DNA of 64,000 nt from Psilocybe azurescens (GCA_023853785.1 JAJIRX010000181.1:1-64000), one strand, 5' to 3'. Positions 33,467 through 46,453 are shown, numbered from the stretch's first letter. Numbers and translations are program-made. Notes: generated from the letters alone by a model not told the origin.

Positions 33467-36306
33467 TCAAGGTGTAAGCGTATCAGGAGACAAATCACCA
33501 TCCGGATTTCGTCCGAATATTTTCTGAATAGATTCCAGTTCACCCTGAAGTCTTCGATGCTCCTTGGTGAGTTTGGCTAGTTCCTCCAAGTCCACCAATT
33601 CAGTATCGCCGTCGGAATCAGTAACAGCACCTGAACCAGCAAGGTCTTCATTCTTGAGTAGACCGTTAATCTTCCCTCTCTGTACTGCTAGGCGGTGGTA
33701 GCTCGAAAGATATTCGAGATAAGAGGCATCGTATCGCGCGCGAAGGGCCACATGGTCAGTAGGAAGAGGTCGCAGGGCGTTGTTGTTGCGTGCATGCGGT
33801 GCTACTGTCGAGTTGGTGCCAGACGATGAAGCACTGCTGGCAGGTGGGCGTGGAACAACATGAGGTTCTTCTTCCTCAGAAGACGTGTAAATAGGCGAAC
33901 GACGCCGTGCCTTTGTCGGTGCAGAAGTCTTGCTTGTCTGAGATCCAGCGGCGTGAGATGCCTGCGACCTGGAAGATGTAGCCGACTCAGAAGGCACTCT
34001 TTCACGCATGCTTGATGCGGTCTGTCGTGGAGGGGGAGGGGACTCATTCTTCTTCCTGGGCAGCTTCATCGATGATGAAGACTGAACAGAGGGTTTCTTC
34101 TGGGTGGATCTTTCATGCGGCGCAGGCTCGACGTTAGATCTTCTACTCAAGGAGGTATCTCTGTCTCTGATCCTGACCCTGGCCCTGCTTCTATCTTCCC
34201 TGTCTCTGTCTCTGCCTCTATCGTCCCTATCCCTGTCTCTGCCTCTATCATCTCTGTCTCTGTCTTTGTCCCTGTCTTTGTCCCTATCTTTGTCTCTGCC
34301 TCTATCATCCCTTGTCGAGGAAATAGAGGGTGAAGGTTGGTGCTCAGCCTTGCGCCGTTTCTGGGTGTTCGAGGTTGACGGTGGGCCATAATAGTCATCA
34401 TTAGCTTTGTCGCCCATCTTCCTTTTCACCGGCCTAACATCATCGCGCGAGCTTTGCTCCGAACCGTTCATTTTTGATCTTTCCGTTTGCGCTATCCGCC
34501 TCTCCCTTTCCGGCGTGGGCGTCACCGTTGCACGATCATCGTCGCGGTATTTCTTCATGGTCTTTTGCGCCGAGCTTGCACTCCGCTCGTCGGGGACAGG
34601 GGTAGACCTGGCGTTAGAACCGGCCACAGACGAAACCCTGTCCATGGGCCGCGCTTGGGTAGCATTGACCCTGTTCTTGGGAAGTGCCGCCTTCGGTGGG
34701 TCCCTGTCAAGCTGAGAAGTGGAAGGCCTCGCTGCCGATTTCGAGGCATGCGTTGCTTGAGTTTTCCCAGAAGGAGCATCTGGGCGAGGAGATTCAGCCG
34801 ACCTACGGATTGGTTTCTCCGTCTGTTGGCTCGACCGAGGTACCGGGTCTGGACGAGGAGACTCAGCGGATCTGCGAATTGGTTTCTCAGTCTGCTGAAC
34901 CGCTCGAGGTACCTGGTCTGGACGAGGAGACTCATTGGATCTGCGAATTGGCTTCTCGGTCTGTTGAGCCGCTCGAGGTACAGCCTCTGGATGAGAAGAT
35001 TCGGCCGTCGGACGATTTGGTTTCTCAGTCTGCTGCATTGTACGGGGTGCTGCTCTGGCGCTTTCATCCTTTGCCGTGATTTCACCTCTGGTATCAGCTT
35101 TAGGTTTCGCTATCCTTTCCTTGGCCGCCTTGGACGTGATCCCGCGTTTGGCAACCTCTTGATTTTTTGTGCGCGTCTTATCTTCTGCATGGGAGGAGGA
35201 CGAGCTCCTAGACATATCCGCGGAATGACCCGGTTGCGTTGTCGATGTGGGATTCCTGAAGAGTACATGTTGCCATAAGGGATCGCTCTCCGGGATGCGA
35301 AGACTTTGAAATACATTTCTTGCAAAGCGGGCTATTTTGATTTGTTCCTGTTCACTAAATATTGACCACTCATACGGGCGAACTTCTTTCCACGTCTCAG
35401 GTTTAAGTCGGTAGGATCTTGGCACATTAGCTGCATTCTTATTTGCCGTAGGCTCAGCTATCTGCGATGCAGGTATTAGTTTCAAACCTTCTCTGATGAA
35501 TGGATGCTCACTTGGTTCAAAAGATCTTGGAATGCACGGGGGCGGTGGAGGTACTGTCGGAAGAGCCGAGCATTTGAAATAATTTGGCTTCAGTAGCCTC
35601 GCCGTTTAAAGATAGGTGTTGGATGATGCGCTTGCGCGCCGGGTTGGAGATTTCTTTTTGTGATTGTGTCGAGACCGCAGATTTATTGATGGAGGATGAC
35701 GACGAGGACGTCAACGTCATTGGTGTGACTTTCAACGCTCCTGAAGGACGATTAGGCTTATGAAACATGTTGCTCGGTGGTTCCTTTCTCTTTCTTGCAT
35801 TGGGTATATCTGGAGGGGTTTCTATAAACATTGTCGTTCTCGTGTTTCTTTGGGCCGCGGCATCTTGCGTGCTTTCCCTGACTTTATCCCGTACTTCATC
35901 CACAAGCTCTCGTTCAACAGTGAGCTTTCCGATGACGTTCGCATGAAGCTTCAACGGGGCGGACTTCTTTGAGGCAGACGATGCTCTCAGAAACAACTCG
36001 TGAATGGTTGTTTCCTCGGAGTGCCTCATTGGAAATGATGTATCTCCAATAAACAAACTCTGCAAATTATAAGAAGCCAATAAGATTCTACGATGTTAGA
36101 GAACGCACCGGACTATCGCCAAGCTGCACAGATATTGATGGTAAGCCTGAGGTCGACAACGCGTTCAGGGTTTCCGCGGACAGTCGAACTAACATTGCTT
36201 GCTTAGGCTTTGACTGCAGAGGATCTCCTGGGCGTGAATATCCCAGAAGAGAGAGACTGGTATTGGAGGGGAGGGGCATGGTGGTAGAGGATGGAGAGGC
36301 CAACAA
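33467..36306 (-). CDS. ell1: RNA polymerase II elongation factor ELL
   Basis: Nuclear factor that suppresses Pol II pausing. First exon 36306-36107 (alternative ATG at 36279), then an intron to about 36062. The N-terminal ELL region includes the winged-helix-like RKRIIQHLSLNGEATEAKLFQML and LRAFQDLLNQ (the latter needs one extra base in the run 35538-35542). The intron near 35470-35515 leads to IAEP, YRLKPETWKEVRPYEW. The middle is disordered, with four 23-residue repeats (34770-35045) and Arg/Asp dipeptide runs (34155-34320). The C-terminus has the occludin-homology domain (LRARYDASYLEYLSSYHRLAV to LESIQKIF). The repeats make it longer than many ELL proteins. Confidence 0.9.
34155..35045 (-). 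repeat. Coding tandem repeats within ELL
   Basis: At 34770-35045 four copies of a 69 bp unit encode TEKPIRRSAESPRPDPVPR.. variants of 23 residues. At 34155-34320 a simple array (CTGTCTCTG-like on the plus strand) encodes RDKD, RDRD and DDRGRD runs. Confidence 0.9.
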
Positions 36307-36406
36307 CGCTGTGACCCTGAGCGCTAACTCTGTTGTAATTACTTTGTTTTACGTAATCGTCGGTGCCACTGATGATCACGTGTTGTTATCAACATAACAA
36401 TTAATA

Positions 36407-37495
36407 TTATCTCGCATGCTCTTCTACATACTGTACAAACTTCTGGCCAATATTCTCTTCCCTCCAATCAACAGCGCCTCGCTCTGTCGTGCCCAAAGTA
36501 ATAGCCTTCTTGTGTACCATGACAAACTGTCTTTTTAGTCGTTGAAGTTCTGAGAGAGTCAGAGCGCGTTGGGGAAGATTTACGGTGAATTGGATGCCGC
36601 TGGTAGATACTACAGTTGCGCCGCCAGTAGGCTGGGCACAAGATGCAGAGACAATAGCGGTCGTTAGGTTTGTTGTGACTTGCTCCAGGATATGCAACGC
36701 GTCTACCGGGGCCTTTGCCGCCTAGGCCAGGACAATTCAGTCACAAGGACTTGCATGGGACAAGCGACTTACTGAGAGGGTACCGGAGTTTGGAGGCTTG
36801 AGATTTCCCTTTGTGATCGCATCCCAAATCTGAGGACCTGGGACGTCTTTATCATCCCAAACTACAGTGAACAGAGGAGCATCCCAGCGAACCATAGACG
36901 ATGGTTCTTCAAATCTTGCAAACAGATTTTCTAAACTGTATTGGGGTGAGTTTATTATGCAAGCTAAATAGCAAACGACTTGCGTGGTCTGGGAATACGC
37001 GTTGTCTTCTCTGGCAGAATTCCACTGCCTACACAGATCTGGATTTGCGACTACATATACCTACGGTGGTGCAAGTTGATAGACTGTGGACAGAGCCCGC
37101 AGACAAGGGCGCACCGTGGAGGTTCGCAATTTCATTTCACGGGCAGCACAGTACATCTGATAGCGGAAGCCCTTGATGTAGTTGAGAGAATCAACGATGA
37201 GGACTGTGTCTGAAGACAGAAGTCGCTGGGTCGCGGTGAAAAGGGCACCGCGAGCAGGCTTTTCTGATTTGCTGTCTAAATGGGATGAGCAGAGGGTGGG
37301 TGGGGAAGATAGAGAGTAACTACCATCGTAGACATGTGGGGTGAGCCCCAGGGAATGATCTGAGACGAGAGTGACGTTGGAAATAGGTCCCTGATAGTCG
37401 TCCTCGTTTATTCTATGGTTGAAATAGGCGGCCAACTGAGCAGCCCTGGTTGATTTGCCCGCAGCGGGGTAGCCAGAGATGGTGATGAGCGCCAT
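36407..37495 (-). CDS. KTI12: Elongator-associated protein Kti12
   Basis: P-loop protein that binds Elongator and is required for wobble-uridine modification of tRNA. Start MALITISGYPAAGKST at 37495 puts the P-loop at residues 8-15. Then SLNYIKGFRYQMYCAAREMKLRT, the intron, VYVVANPDLCRQWN, RWDAPLFTVVWDD, WDAITKG and the C-terminal VHKKAITLGTTERGAVDW block. Introns are at about 37276-37323, 37062-37116, 36937-36986 and 36723-36773. No frame break was found. It is divergent to the RhoGAP gene. Confidence 0.92.
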
Positions 37496-37710
37496 TAAAA
37501 GAGAAGAAACACAGCCACCATCAGGAACACGGCGTGACTTGTGTGACATTACAACTAGTTGCTTTAAACTAGACTAAACTAAACTAAACTGACCTAAGCT
37601 ATCGTTACTGTATCTTTCTACCACTCTCAAGTCTCTGGTGTTGCTAGTAGCAAGTCTCTGGCACAGACCCATATCCACGGCTGGTTCCAATATCTTCAGA
37701 GCACACAGAA

Positions 37711-40700
37711 ATGCTGGCTACAGTTCCCCAGGACTCCATTCCTCTCCGTGAACATTCCCATCTCGACTTTCACTCCTCCCCCAATGGTCCCAACTCAGAT
37801 CCCTTGGCTTTGGAGGACAGACTGTGTCCAGGCTGCAAGAAATCAGTCGTCAATGAACAAGGCGGTCTCGTCGTTGCCTTTGGGTGAGTTCTCTCTTTCG
37901 CTTACAACCGTGTCAACTCATGTCCTTTATAGTCAATCCTTCTTCCATGTCGATTGTTTCAAATGTGCCAAATGTCGAAACCAAGTCACTGCAGACACAA
38001 ATCTTCTTCTGTTGTCTGACGGCTCTCCAATATGCGCCAATTGCTCCTACAGCTGCAATATTTGTCATCTGCCCATCCTCGACGAAGCTATCATGACCGG
38101 TGACGATTCATACCATGCACACTGCTTCAAGTGTAAAGTTTGTAGCAACCGTATCGATGAACTTGTATTTGCCAAGACCAGTCAAGGCATATACTGCATG
38201 AATTGTCACAACGAACGCATGATCAAGATACGGAAGCACGCTCAGAAGAAAGCCGAAAGAGAGAGAGCCAACGGCGGCAGTGGTTCCTCGAGATCGAGGG
38301 AACAAGACGCCAGGAACTTCCATCGGGACACAGATGTACGTTTTCTATATTTTCTTCTTTAAAAAAATAGAGTTTGACAGTGGGCAAGCAGTCCCGTTCA
38401 GGAGCTTCTAAACCACCCCAAGTCCAACAACTTTCTCGTTCCGAAGGTCCTCGCGTAACTGAAGCTTCAAGTAATACTACGAAGCCTGTGCAAGGGCCTT
38501 ATGTTAGCGACGCTTTTGACCCTACCCCGCCTTCGTATTCCCACCTCACTCCTCCATCACACACAGACTCGCCATCATTTACAATAGCACCACCAGGGGG
38601 AGCCCGAGCGTAGAGACCTCCAAGCCCTCAACAGTCCTCGCCAATCCTTTGACTCCTCAAGCCAAAATAACGGTCCCTCAAGAACAAACACGCTGCCTGT
38701 TCCTCCTTTGTCAAACTCTACGGACTCGAAACGAAGAAGCAGCTACGACGACGGCGTTCGCCCCTTAAACATACTTCTCAAGCAAGAATCCATGGGAGAC
38801 AAGAACACCCTTCACCCTAACGCACTACATAATGGCATGGCTTCGACAGAAGGGCTTTCTGTGACATCCCGCCGCGACAAGCGCCGTTCTATCAACCCAG
38901 GCGCCTCCCTTCCGTCCTTCCAAGATGTCCCGTCAAAACAAGTATCCGATGCATCTTCACGTTCGGGATCTCTTCCTAATCAAGAACAATCTATGTCTGC
39001 CGCCCCGCTTTACATGCCCCCTTCCGGACAATCTCAACAATATACAAATTCTACCAGACCCTCTTCTCGACCCCCGTCGAGTTCTAGCTCCATCCATAGT
39101 ACCCCTTCATCCACTAGTCATTTAGATGGAGACCAATATAGATCTCGTTCGCCATCTGTTCATCCACACGACCAAGATGACACAATAGTCATGACATCTC
39201 CTCCTAGTATGATAGTCGAACTCGAGAATTCTGAACCGACCGCTACACATGCCAACTTCAATGACAGAAGATCATCTAACACCGTGACTTCTAGGGCTCA
39301 TAGATCTTCTGCAACTCTAAGCCCAACTGAGCAGCGGTTCCGCCGTGAAAGGAGGATATCCTCGACCTCCACTCGTAGCTTTGACAACACACATTCGAAC
39401 AACCCTTCCAGAGCCGCATCACCTGCCTATCGTGCAGACGTTCCCCACGGCATCGAGAGTGGCACAGACACCGATCCCGACGAAACTGATCATTCATCAT
39501 CTGATCACCAAAACTCCCTTCCACCCGCCCCGCCGCCAAAGGACGTCAAAGACTCCAACCACGGTGCCAATATCTCGATAGCAGATAGCCACACCGATCT
39601 CGACTCATCGGACATGTTCCCTCTGGGTGATATGTCAGACGATATGGGAGAATCTCTCGCTGTCGAGCGCATGTCGCACACGACCTTCATCGCCCCTGCA
39701 CTACCTCCTATTCGATTCTCCATGAATGCTGGGGACTTCTCAGAGCTGCTCAGCTCAGTGGGCGGTCTTCCCTCATTGAAGTCCCTAGATAGTTTTGCCA
39801 AGCTGACGAAACAATCGCAACAAGTGGATATTCCATCGACACCACCGCCAACAGCGTCATCTTTCACTCCGACAGTCAAAATAGTGGGGAACACCCCACT
39901 CTTGGAGTAGCTGAGAGCGATGACGGGCAGGAACCTATCTACAGTCCCGACGACTTCCCGGACGTTCGTGGCGTAGATAAAAACTCGACCCCGCGCTCAC
40001 GATCAGCTGGGAATTCAGATTCCAGCAACGAAAGCAGCCCGAGAACTATCCAGCCTACACCAAGGCGGAATCCATCTGAATCGGACTTGGTGGTACTACG
40101 ACTGCGTCAAATTCTGAACAACGCTAAAGAGAAGGGGGCTCGACATCTTAAAGTCGACATTGGCTTTGTGGACGCCATTGTGGAACTTCTCGAATCAAAG
40201 AATGTCGAATACTATCGAATGAAGAATAAAGTGGACGGCATGAATGTAAGCTGTGTGTACACTGTCGCTGTTAAAGTATACTTACTCGACATTATAGAGG
40301 GAAAGCAAACTGTACATGGATGGGTTGACAGTCGCGCAAGTGGAATACGACCGCGAACTCAAAGCTCGGCGAGATGCAGAGGCTGAGGTGACCAGGCTTA
40401 GAGTGCTCCTTTCAGGCCAGGCCGTTCGACTCACGACTTTGTCCGGGGATAGCCGACGACAAGAACTTCGACAGCAGCTTTCGCAGCAACTGAATGAAAA
40501 TCTATCTGGGTTGGAACACGACCTATCACGCCTGAAAGTAGAACGCGACCTTACTCTGGCGGAGGTAGAGGAACTTTCTACCAAAAAGTAGCTGTCATTT
40601 TTATGAAGATCGTATAACTTGCTGAATTTATCTTTCCAGGTCTACGGGCAGTCCAGCCGATGTCGGTCCTACAAACCTGGGCAGGTCGTTGACGAAACGA

Positions 40701-42252
40701 CTGGAGGGTATACGTCATCAATATCAACGAGAGCTCGTGCCTTTGACTGAACAGAAGGAAGTCTTGACTCGGGAAATCGCCGAACTCAAAGCGGTTAGAG
40801 ATGTGTTCCTGGAGGAGACAACGGCTTTGAACGCCCGAAACGAGGAACTAGCTCAACTCAGCGCCGTGTATACTCGCCGAATAGACAATGCTCCCCCAGA
40901 GGCTCCTTCTAAGGTTGAAGTTCCTCAGATCCCCTACGATGCCGTCCGTTCGCAAGCCCAGACCCACCTAATGGCTCCTTCCCTGAGTACCTCGACGAGT
41001 GGCTCTCTTACAGTCTTCGATGATAGCACCGAACCTAGGACAATTAAGACACACAAGTCAGAGAACGAGCTGTATACCCCTGCAAAGCCGAAATTCAAAT
41101 GGCCAGGCACCAAGGCAAAGAGTTCTCTTCACCTTCAGGCATAGAAGCGACGAAGGGCAAAGCTCATATCGAACACAATTTTCAACAATTGAGCATTTTG
41201 CGCTTTACTCGTTGTGATCACTGCGGGGACAAAATGTGGGGTTCGCAACTTCGATGCACTGGTCTGTTTCCTTTTGTCATACATATTTTATTATCATATT
41301 AACAAGTTACATCCAGTTTGTTCCACTTCCATCCACGTTCGCTGCATTGCAAATGTCCATATACCATGCTCTCAACAGCAACAACATAATGCTGTTGTCG
41401 AAGAACGTGTTCCCCTTCGTAAGATAATTTCTCTATCAATAATTAATGGAGCTCAATGACTCTTTAGCGCCCTCGATGTTTGGCAGGGATTTGACGGAGC
41501 AGGTTCATGCTGACTCCAAAGGGGAAGATCGACAGGTACCGGTCATTGTCGAGAAGTGTATCGAAGCTGTTGAAGCACGAGGTTAGTGGTCATAGATTCT
41601 TAGCACTCAATGTATGGGCTCATATCTGACGATCTTTGTGTAGCTTTAGATTACGAGGGGATCTATCGGAAATCGGGAGGCTCCGGACAGACCAAAGCTA
41701 TCACCCAGCTTTTCGAGCGAGGAGATTACACATCATTTGACCTTTGTGACCTGGATCGATTCAACGACATTTGCAGTATCACATCTGTTCTGAAGACATA
41801 CTTCCGTATGCTGCCGATTCCACTCCTATCCTTTGATCTACACGATCAGTTCACAGCTGCAATTGATATCAAAGATTCGTCTAAACAGCAATCTTTGATT
41901 GATCTTGTACACAGACTACCTGATGAACATTTCTTCACACTACGAATGCTCATGCTACATCTTCATCGGTTTGTTTCTTCTCACCATCATATCGAGACCT
42001 TGCATTAACACGCTTTTTCCAGTGTTTACGAGCGCGCTGAAAGAAATCTCATGTCTGCACGAAATCTCGGGGTTGTTTTTGGACGTGAGTGATATTCTTT
42101 CTAGATTTCGCCATGCATGACCTTACATGGATATAGCGACACTTATGAGATCCAGAGACCCTGCAGCTGAATTCAGCGACATGGCAGGAAAAGCTCTTTT
42201 CATCGAATGGCTAGTAGAAAACGCCCCTGAGGTTTTCGACACGACAGAGTGA
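37711..42252 (+). CDS. LIM-C1-RhoGAP protein (Rga class)
   Basis: Turns off Rho-family GTPases, most likely Cdc42, at growth sites. N-terminus from 37711 (MLATVPQDSIPLREH): two LIM zinc domains (CPGCKKSV..CFKCAKC, then CNICHLPILD..CFKCKVC), a long disordered Ser/Pro region (38360-40050), a coiled coil (40080-41000; LRVLLSGQAV, RHQYQRELVPL), a C1 domain (HNFQQLS..CDHCGDKMWG..C, 41180-41385) and a RhoGAP domain (41640-42240) with arginine finger GIYRKSG and NLGVVFGPTLMR. Ends ENAPEVFDTTE. One-base gaps in runs at 38596-38600, 39878-39881, about 41112 and 41470-41472 interrupt the frame and are probably sequencing errors. The order LIM-LIM, coil, C1, RhoGAP is that of basidiomycete Rga proteins. 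Confidence 0.92.
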
Positions 42253-42593
42253 AATAAGAGAGCACACAGAGGATTTCTGGATTTTTCTATTTTCTATTTT
42301 TAAGTGGCCGCCCATCTTATGTATCCATCTACGTTTGGATCCACTAGCTTATTTCTTTTCTTTATATCTATTTTTTTCATTCGTTTCTTTTGCATACCCT
42401 TTTTGTTCACCTGTACTCTTAGACGTAGGGATACGGACAATGTTTCGATATCTGGTCATGTTATTTAAAGATTGGTCTCTTAAAAATCAGAAGAAGCATA
42501 CCATATGACATATGTTGTATAATTACAAATTTCAGGGTTTTTTTCAAGACGTGAACGACTCACAGCAGCAACTTGAATTGAACAATACATTGA
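42253..42593. other. Convergent 3' regions of RhoGAP and BTB genes
   Basis: T-rich 3' flanking DNA with TTTCTATTTTT and TTCTTTATATC stretches. No gene was seen. Confidence 0.5.
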
Positions 42594-44530
42594 CTACAGT
42601 AAATCTCTAGATTTACTCTTTTTGTGATTGGAGTCCTGCTTCAGTGTACAGTACAAAAAGTGACGGCGGGGCCCATTAACAGTTGCAGTAGCAGCGGCGA
42701 CAGCGACCCGACCTCCCAAAGGGACAGCATCAGCGCCACCACCGCGAATCCCCAGAGAAAACATTCGGTCGAATACTAGCACGGGTAAAAGTCAGCTTAC
42801 GAGAAGATACACCTATCTTCAGATACTCACAAGTTGCGACGAATGCTTTGGCACTTGCTTGACACGCTGTATGGGTCAAAGCAAGAGCTGGGCTGACTCC
42901 TTCCAACATCCGCAGATAGCGAAAGACCATAGAAGGCTGTGGAGGCCCTGCAGAGAATATGATGAGAAATAATAAGGCAACTGTGAATTAATTCAGTTAC
43001 CAAAGCGGAAGACAGCATGGTAGGCTTGTCGCCATTTCTCTTCTAAAAGCTTAGCACAGACGACGGAGTCTGGACAGGTGGGGCACTATAACAAAATTTA
43101 CTTTAAACCTGGAGGATCCTCTATCGAAAACGAAAACCCGTACACATTGATATTCTTTCGCTACCATTGTCAGTCCAAGCTTAAGAACACGCTCCAAAAA
43201 CCAGTTACGTCTGGCAAATTATGTTTCAATTTCATTTGCATCTTGAGGGCGATGTGCATTGGCTCACCGTTTTTCTAACTTCAGCAATGTTTCCTGAGTG
43301 AGGGTGTTCAATTCGTGTTCCGTCCAACCCCTGGGTTATCCAAAACAAAACGACTTGACTCCCGATACAGCTCTTCTTCCTGGAAAATCTCAGCGATGCG
43401 CATCGCTTTTATGGGTTTCCCTGCTGCATGCGTGAGGAGAAATGTAAGGCATTCATTTTGCAATGAAGGAACAGAAAGTTTATGGGAGATGTTCATGAGA
43501 CTTCCAACGTTATTCCAAGTGATTGTACATTCCATTCTGAGAAATCCATCGTTAAGGTACTTATTTACACATCAAATACAAAGAGACTTACTGTGGGTAG
43601 ATGAATTTGAGAAAATCATGGAAAGTGCTTGCCTGAAAGGGTTTCGCGTATAGTCATGAGCATGAGAAATCACCATCCGGAAACAGACCTTCTCTTCCTT
43701 AAGCACAATCACGGCATCTGGTCCATTTCTGGGGTTACGGTGAACGATCGCCTGAGCACCCGCTATAGATTTACTTGGGGAAAGAGGATCTGCTCGCGTT
43801 CGCATAGATGACGATGAGGCAGCCCGCCGAGAATGATACTTGCTCGACCCCTGCAGGTTTGCCAGACTGTCTTGTCTCTGCTTGGCCTTTTCCGATTCAG
43901 AAACATCCTGGTTATGGGACGAAATCTCATCCTTAGACGAATCGAATTCGATAACAAGTTCCATTTCGTCGAAATCCGATGACGCATCTGTAGCAGGACT
44001 AGCAATGGCTTCGTCCGGATCTGTGGAAGTTCCGACAGAAGTATGGCGAGGCATGGTTTCGGCCTTCTGGGATCGCGACTGAGAGATTGTGGCAATAGAA
44101 GACATAGAAAGAGGGCGACCAGTTTCAGCCCAATTGCCACTCAAAGCGGCTTCAAAAAACGGAGACGCGAAGAAGAGGATCTCCTTGTGAGCCCTAAATA
44201 TATGTATGAATGGTCAACAAAGCAGACGAGGCGCTTGAGGGCGAACCAGAAAGTTGTACTCTCAACGACAATCTTCACAGTTCCTGGAAATCTGCAATTT
44301 TTGGTGAAGGTTTCATTGATCTCAATGGCCTCCTCGTCCTCTTCCGCGCTGAGCTCTGATTCAATATCATCTGTTTCGCAGTCTTCAAATAGCCATGGTG
44401 GTGAACCTGAAGATCTAAATATTCCTGACGCTGCGGCGTGGGTCTCAGTCGGTGAACTAAGAGAAGCAGAAGGATTATTGAGTCCGCGAGAATTGCGTGC
44501 TATAAGAATGTGAGATGGATTTGTGGACAT
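42594..44530 (-). CDS. BTB/POZ domain protein with a split BTB domain
   Basis: Start MSTNPSHILIARNS at 44530; acidic N-terminus. The BTB domain opens with TVKIVVESTTFW, the intron 44175-44226, then AHKEILFFASPFFEAALSGNWAE. A disordered insertion of about 130 residues (44090-43700) separates this from the second half (DAVIVLKEEK, TFHDFLKFIYP, NNVGSLMNISHKLSVPSLQNECLTFL). A BACK-like helical part follows, then a CPTCPDSVVCAKLLEEKW motif, the RYLRMLEGVSP block and a Gly/Ala-rich tail. The C run at 43328-43331 lacks one base for GGWTEHELN to follow. BTB proteins often act as Cul3 adaptors; no substrate is suggested. Only the first start codon and the order of parts are firm. Confidence 0.8.
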
Positions 44531-45669
44531 GGTGGTAAGCAGGTAAGAGTGCTAATAACACAGCCACATTGATACAAGTATCGTAAAACTTCATCTTTTT
44601 TATCTTTTACTCGCCCGACGCTTTTACTCGCGTCGTCAAGATCCTTGCGCTTCCCCAATGACTGAAGCGTGTCTATATCACTCTCGTCGTCGTCTACATC
44701 ATCAGATTCAGACTCAGAACTTGAACCCTCATCAACCTCTGATTCTTCTGATTCTGAGCTCCCTTCATCTTCCTTTTGCGTTTTAGTATTGTCATGCTGA
44801 ATAGTGTGACGCGGAGAGAATGGGTCGGGCTGCAGCGAGCCAAGGAGAGATAACATCTCATTCGCCACGGTAAGCCTAGTATGTAGTGTAAGTATAGTCT
44901 AGCAAAGGAGTGCGATCATTGTAAACATACCCGATGACCGTGAATTCCAATAAACCATCTCGACTGCCCAATACCTCCCCAGTCACTCGATTTACCCATT
45001 TACCTCCACTGCTGTAGTCAATTTCATGACCATCCTCGGCTACGGTGGCATCCTGTTCTTCTTTCCCGTCTACCTTTCCGTATTCCGGATCGTTTTCAAC
45101 AGGACCATACTCAAATTCCCATATGTCAGTCGGGATATGATGCCGGGGTATTGAGACGTTGAAAGTGCGATGTACAAGCAACGATATGTGGTCTGGGGAA
45201 CACAGGTTGACCTTTCCAGCTTGATTAATGAATAGCACTGTCAATATGAATTACCTGACACGAAGCAAAGGACACACAAAGGCTCAGACCGACGCGGGGA
45301 CTCCATACAGTTGCATCGAAGGAAGTTGTGCAGACCAGAAACGGACAGTCCCCCTGGATAGATGCGACCTTGTCCACGAATTGTAAATTGGAATGAGAAA
45401 GCACAACGCCTTTTAACGAAGGAATATATCTAGCATAATATATATCAAACTCCAGGAAAAGGCGATGGCATATTCAATGCCTACCTCATGATCATGGAAT
45501 CGAGCATTTCATGAGCGCCTGCGGTTGGGTTTGCAGCGAACACGGGTGGAATTGAGAGAACAATGGAAGCATGCACGAGCTTGAACTCTCCGTCGGCGAC
45601 ATGAGAATCCTTGAGCTTTTTATTTGGAGGATGAACGGAAGAGTCTACTTTGCGTTTTGAAGGGGACAT
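44500..45669 (-). CDS. rpa43: RNA polymerase I subunit RPA43
   Basis: Stalk subunit of Pol I, which contacts Rrn3. Start MSPSKRKVDSSVHPPNKK at 45669, a basic lysine-rich N-terminus. The conserved region reads FKLVHASIVLSIPPVFA, the intron near 45435-45483, a YIPSLKGVVLSHSN-like segment, KVNLCSPDHISLLVHRTFNVSIPRHHIP, WEFEYGP, GKWVNRVTGEVLG, LLEFTVIG. The C-terminus is acidic and Ser-rich. The predicted stop (44500) overlaps the next gene's start region by about 30 bp on the same strand, so the last exon may end earlier. Confidence 0.85.
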
Positions 45670-45775
45670 TGTTATGGTCAGAATGAAGCGAAATAATTTT
45701 GTAATCACGTGAACGTGATGGATTTTCATTTGGCACTGGAATTTCACTCGAGTCCAAAGTTGCTCACCAAACTCC
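45670..45775. promoter_or_regulatory. Compact bidirectional promoter RPA43 / PAM16
   Basis: Only 106 bp separate the two start codons. It contains a CACGTG E-box at 45706-45711, the site of Cbf1/bHLH factors. Confidence 0.55.
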
Positions 45776-46453
45776 ATGGTATGTTCATATTCAAAATCCT
45801 CTAGATACCTTCTCACTTTCTATTCAGGCCTCTCCCAAAGCTATCATCCAGATTTTTATTACTGGCACCAGGATCTTGGGCAAAGCTTTCTGGGAGGCAG
45901 GCAGACAAGCAGCCAAAAGTAACTCGGTCTCGTTATAATGCAACCCGTGTCCACATATTCATGATCTTTATTTCAAGATGCAAAGCACTCACCTGCTGCT
46001 GTGATGGGTCACGACTCTGCGGGTGTGGGACATGCTACATCCGGTTCACCCACTGACCAACTGACACGCCAGCACCGCATGACACTGGATGAGGCCCAGC
46101 TGATTCTCAACGTCAAACGCGGGGATGACATAGAACAAATTCTAAAGGTGAACCCTGTGCATTGTCCTTCCATACACCTGTTCTCATCGTTATCTACTCC
46201 CACGTACCAGAATTACGAACATTTGTTCAAAGCCAACTCTCCTGCGCCTACACCGGAAAAGGTTGTTCCCGGGAAACAAAAACAACCACCGTCTCATTCT
46301 CACTACCTACAGTCCAAAGTTTTCCGTGCTCGGGAAAGAATAGAAGCCGAGCTCAAAGTTGCTGAACTTCCTCAGGAAACTCCAGTAGCCGCCAAAACCG
46401 GGCCCAGTCCCCAAGCCAATCCTCCCCAGACCCTCCTCATCCTGGGCAGGCTT
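45776..46453 (+). CDS. PAM16: Mitochondrial import motor subunit Pam16/Tim16
   Basis: J-like protein that pairs with Pam18 and regulates mtHsp70 at the TIM23 channel. The first exon is just the ATG (45776-45778); the intron ends at 45827. Exon 2 reads ASPKAIIQIFITGTRILGKAFWEAGRQAAK, then an intron (45919-45977), the J-like domain (MTLDEAQLILNVKRGDDIEQILKNYEHLFKAN) split by the intron 46148-46210, and HYLQSKVFRARERIEAELK. The expected end PPHPGQA is reached if one C is added at 46424-46427; as written the frame runs on to 46489. Confidence 0.92.

Noticed and set aside
34104..34715. Plus-strand open frames of Ser/Leu or Pro repeats
   Set aside because: They are the reverse of the Arg/Asp and TEKP repeats of ELL, whose minus frame is conserved.
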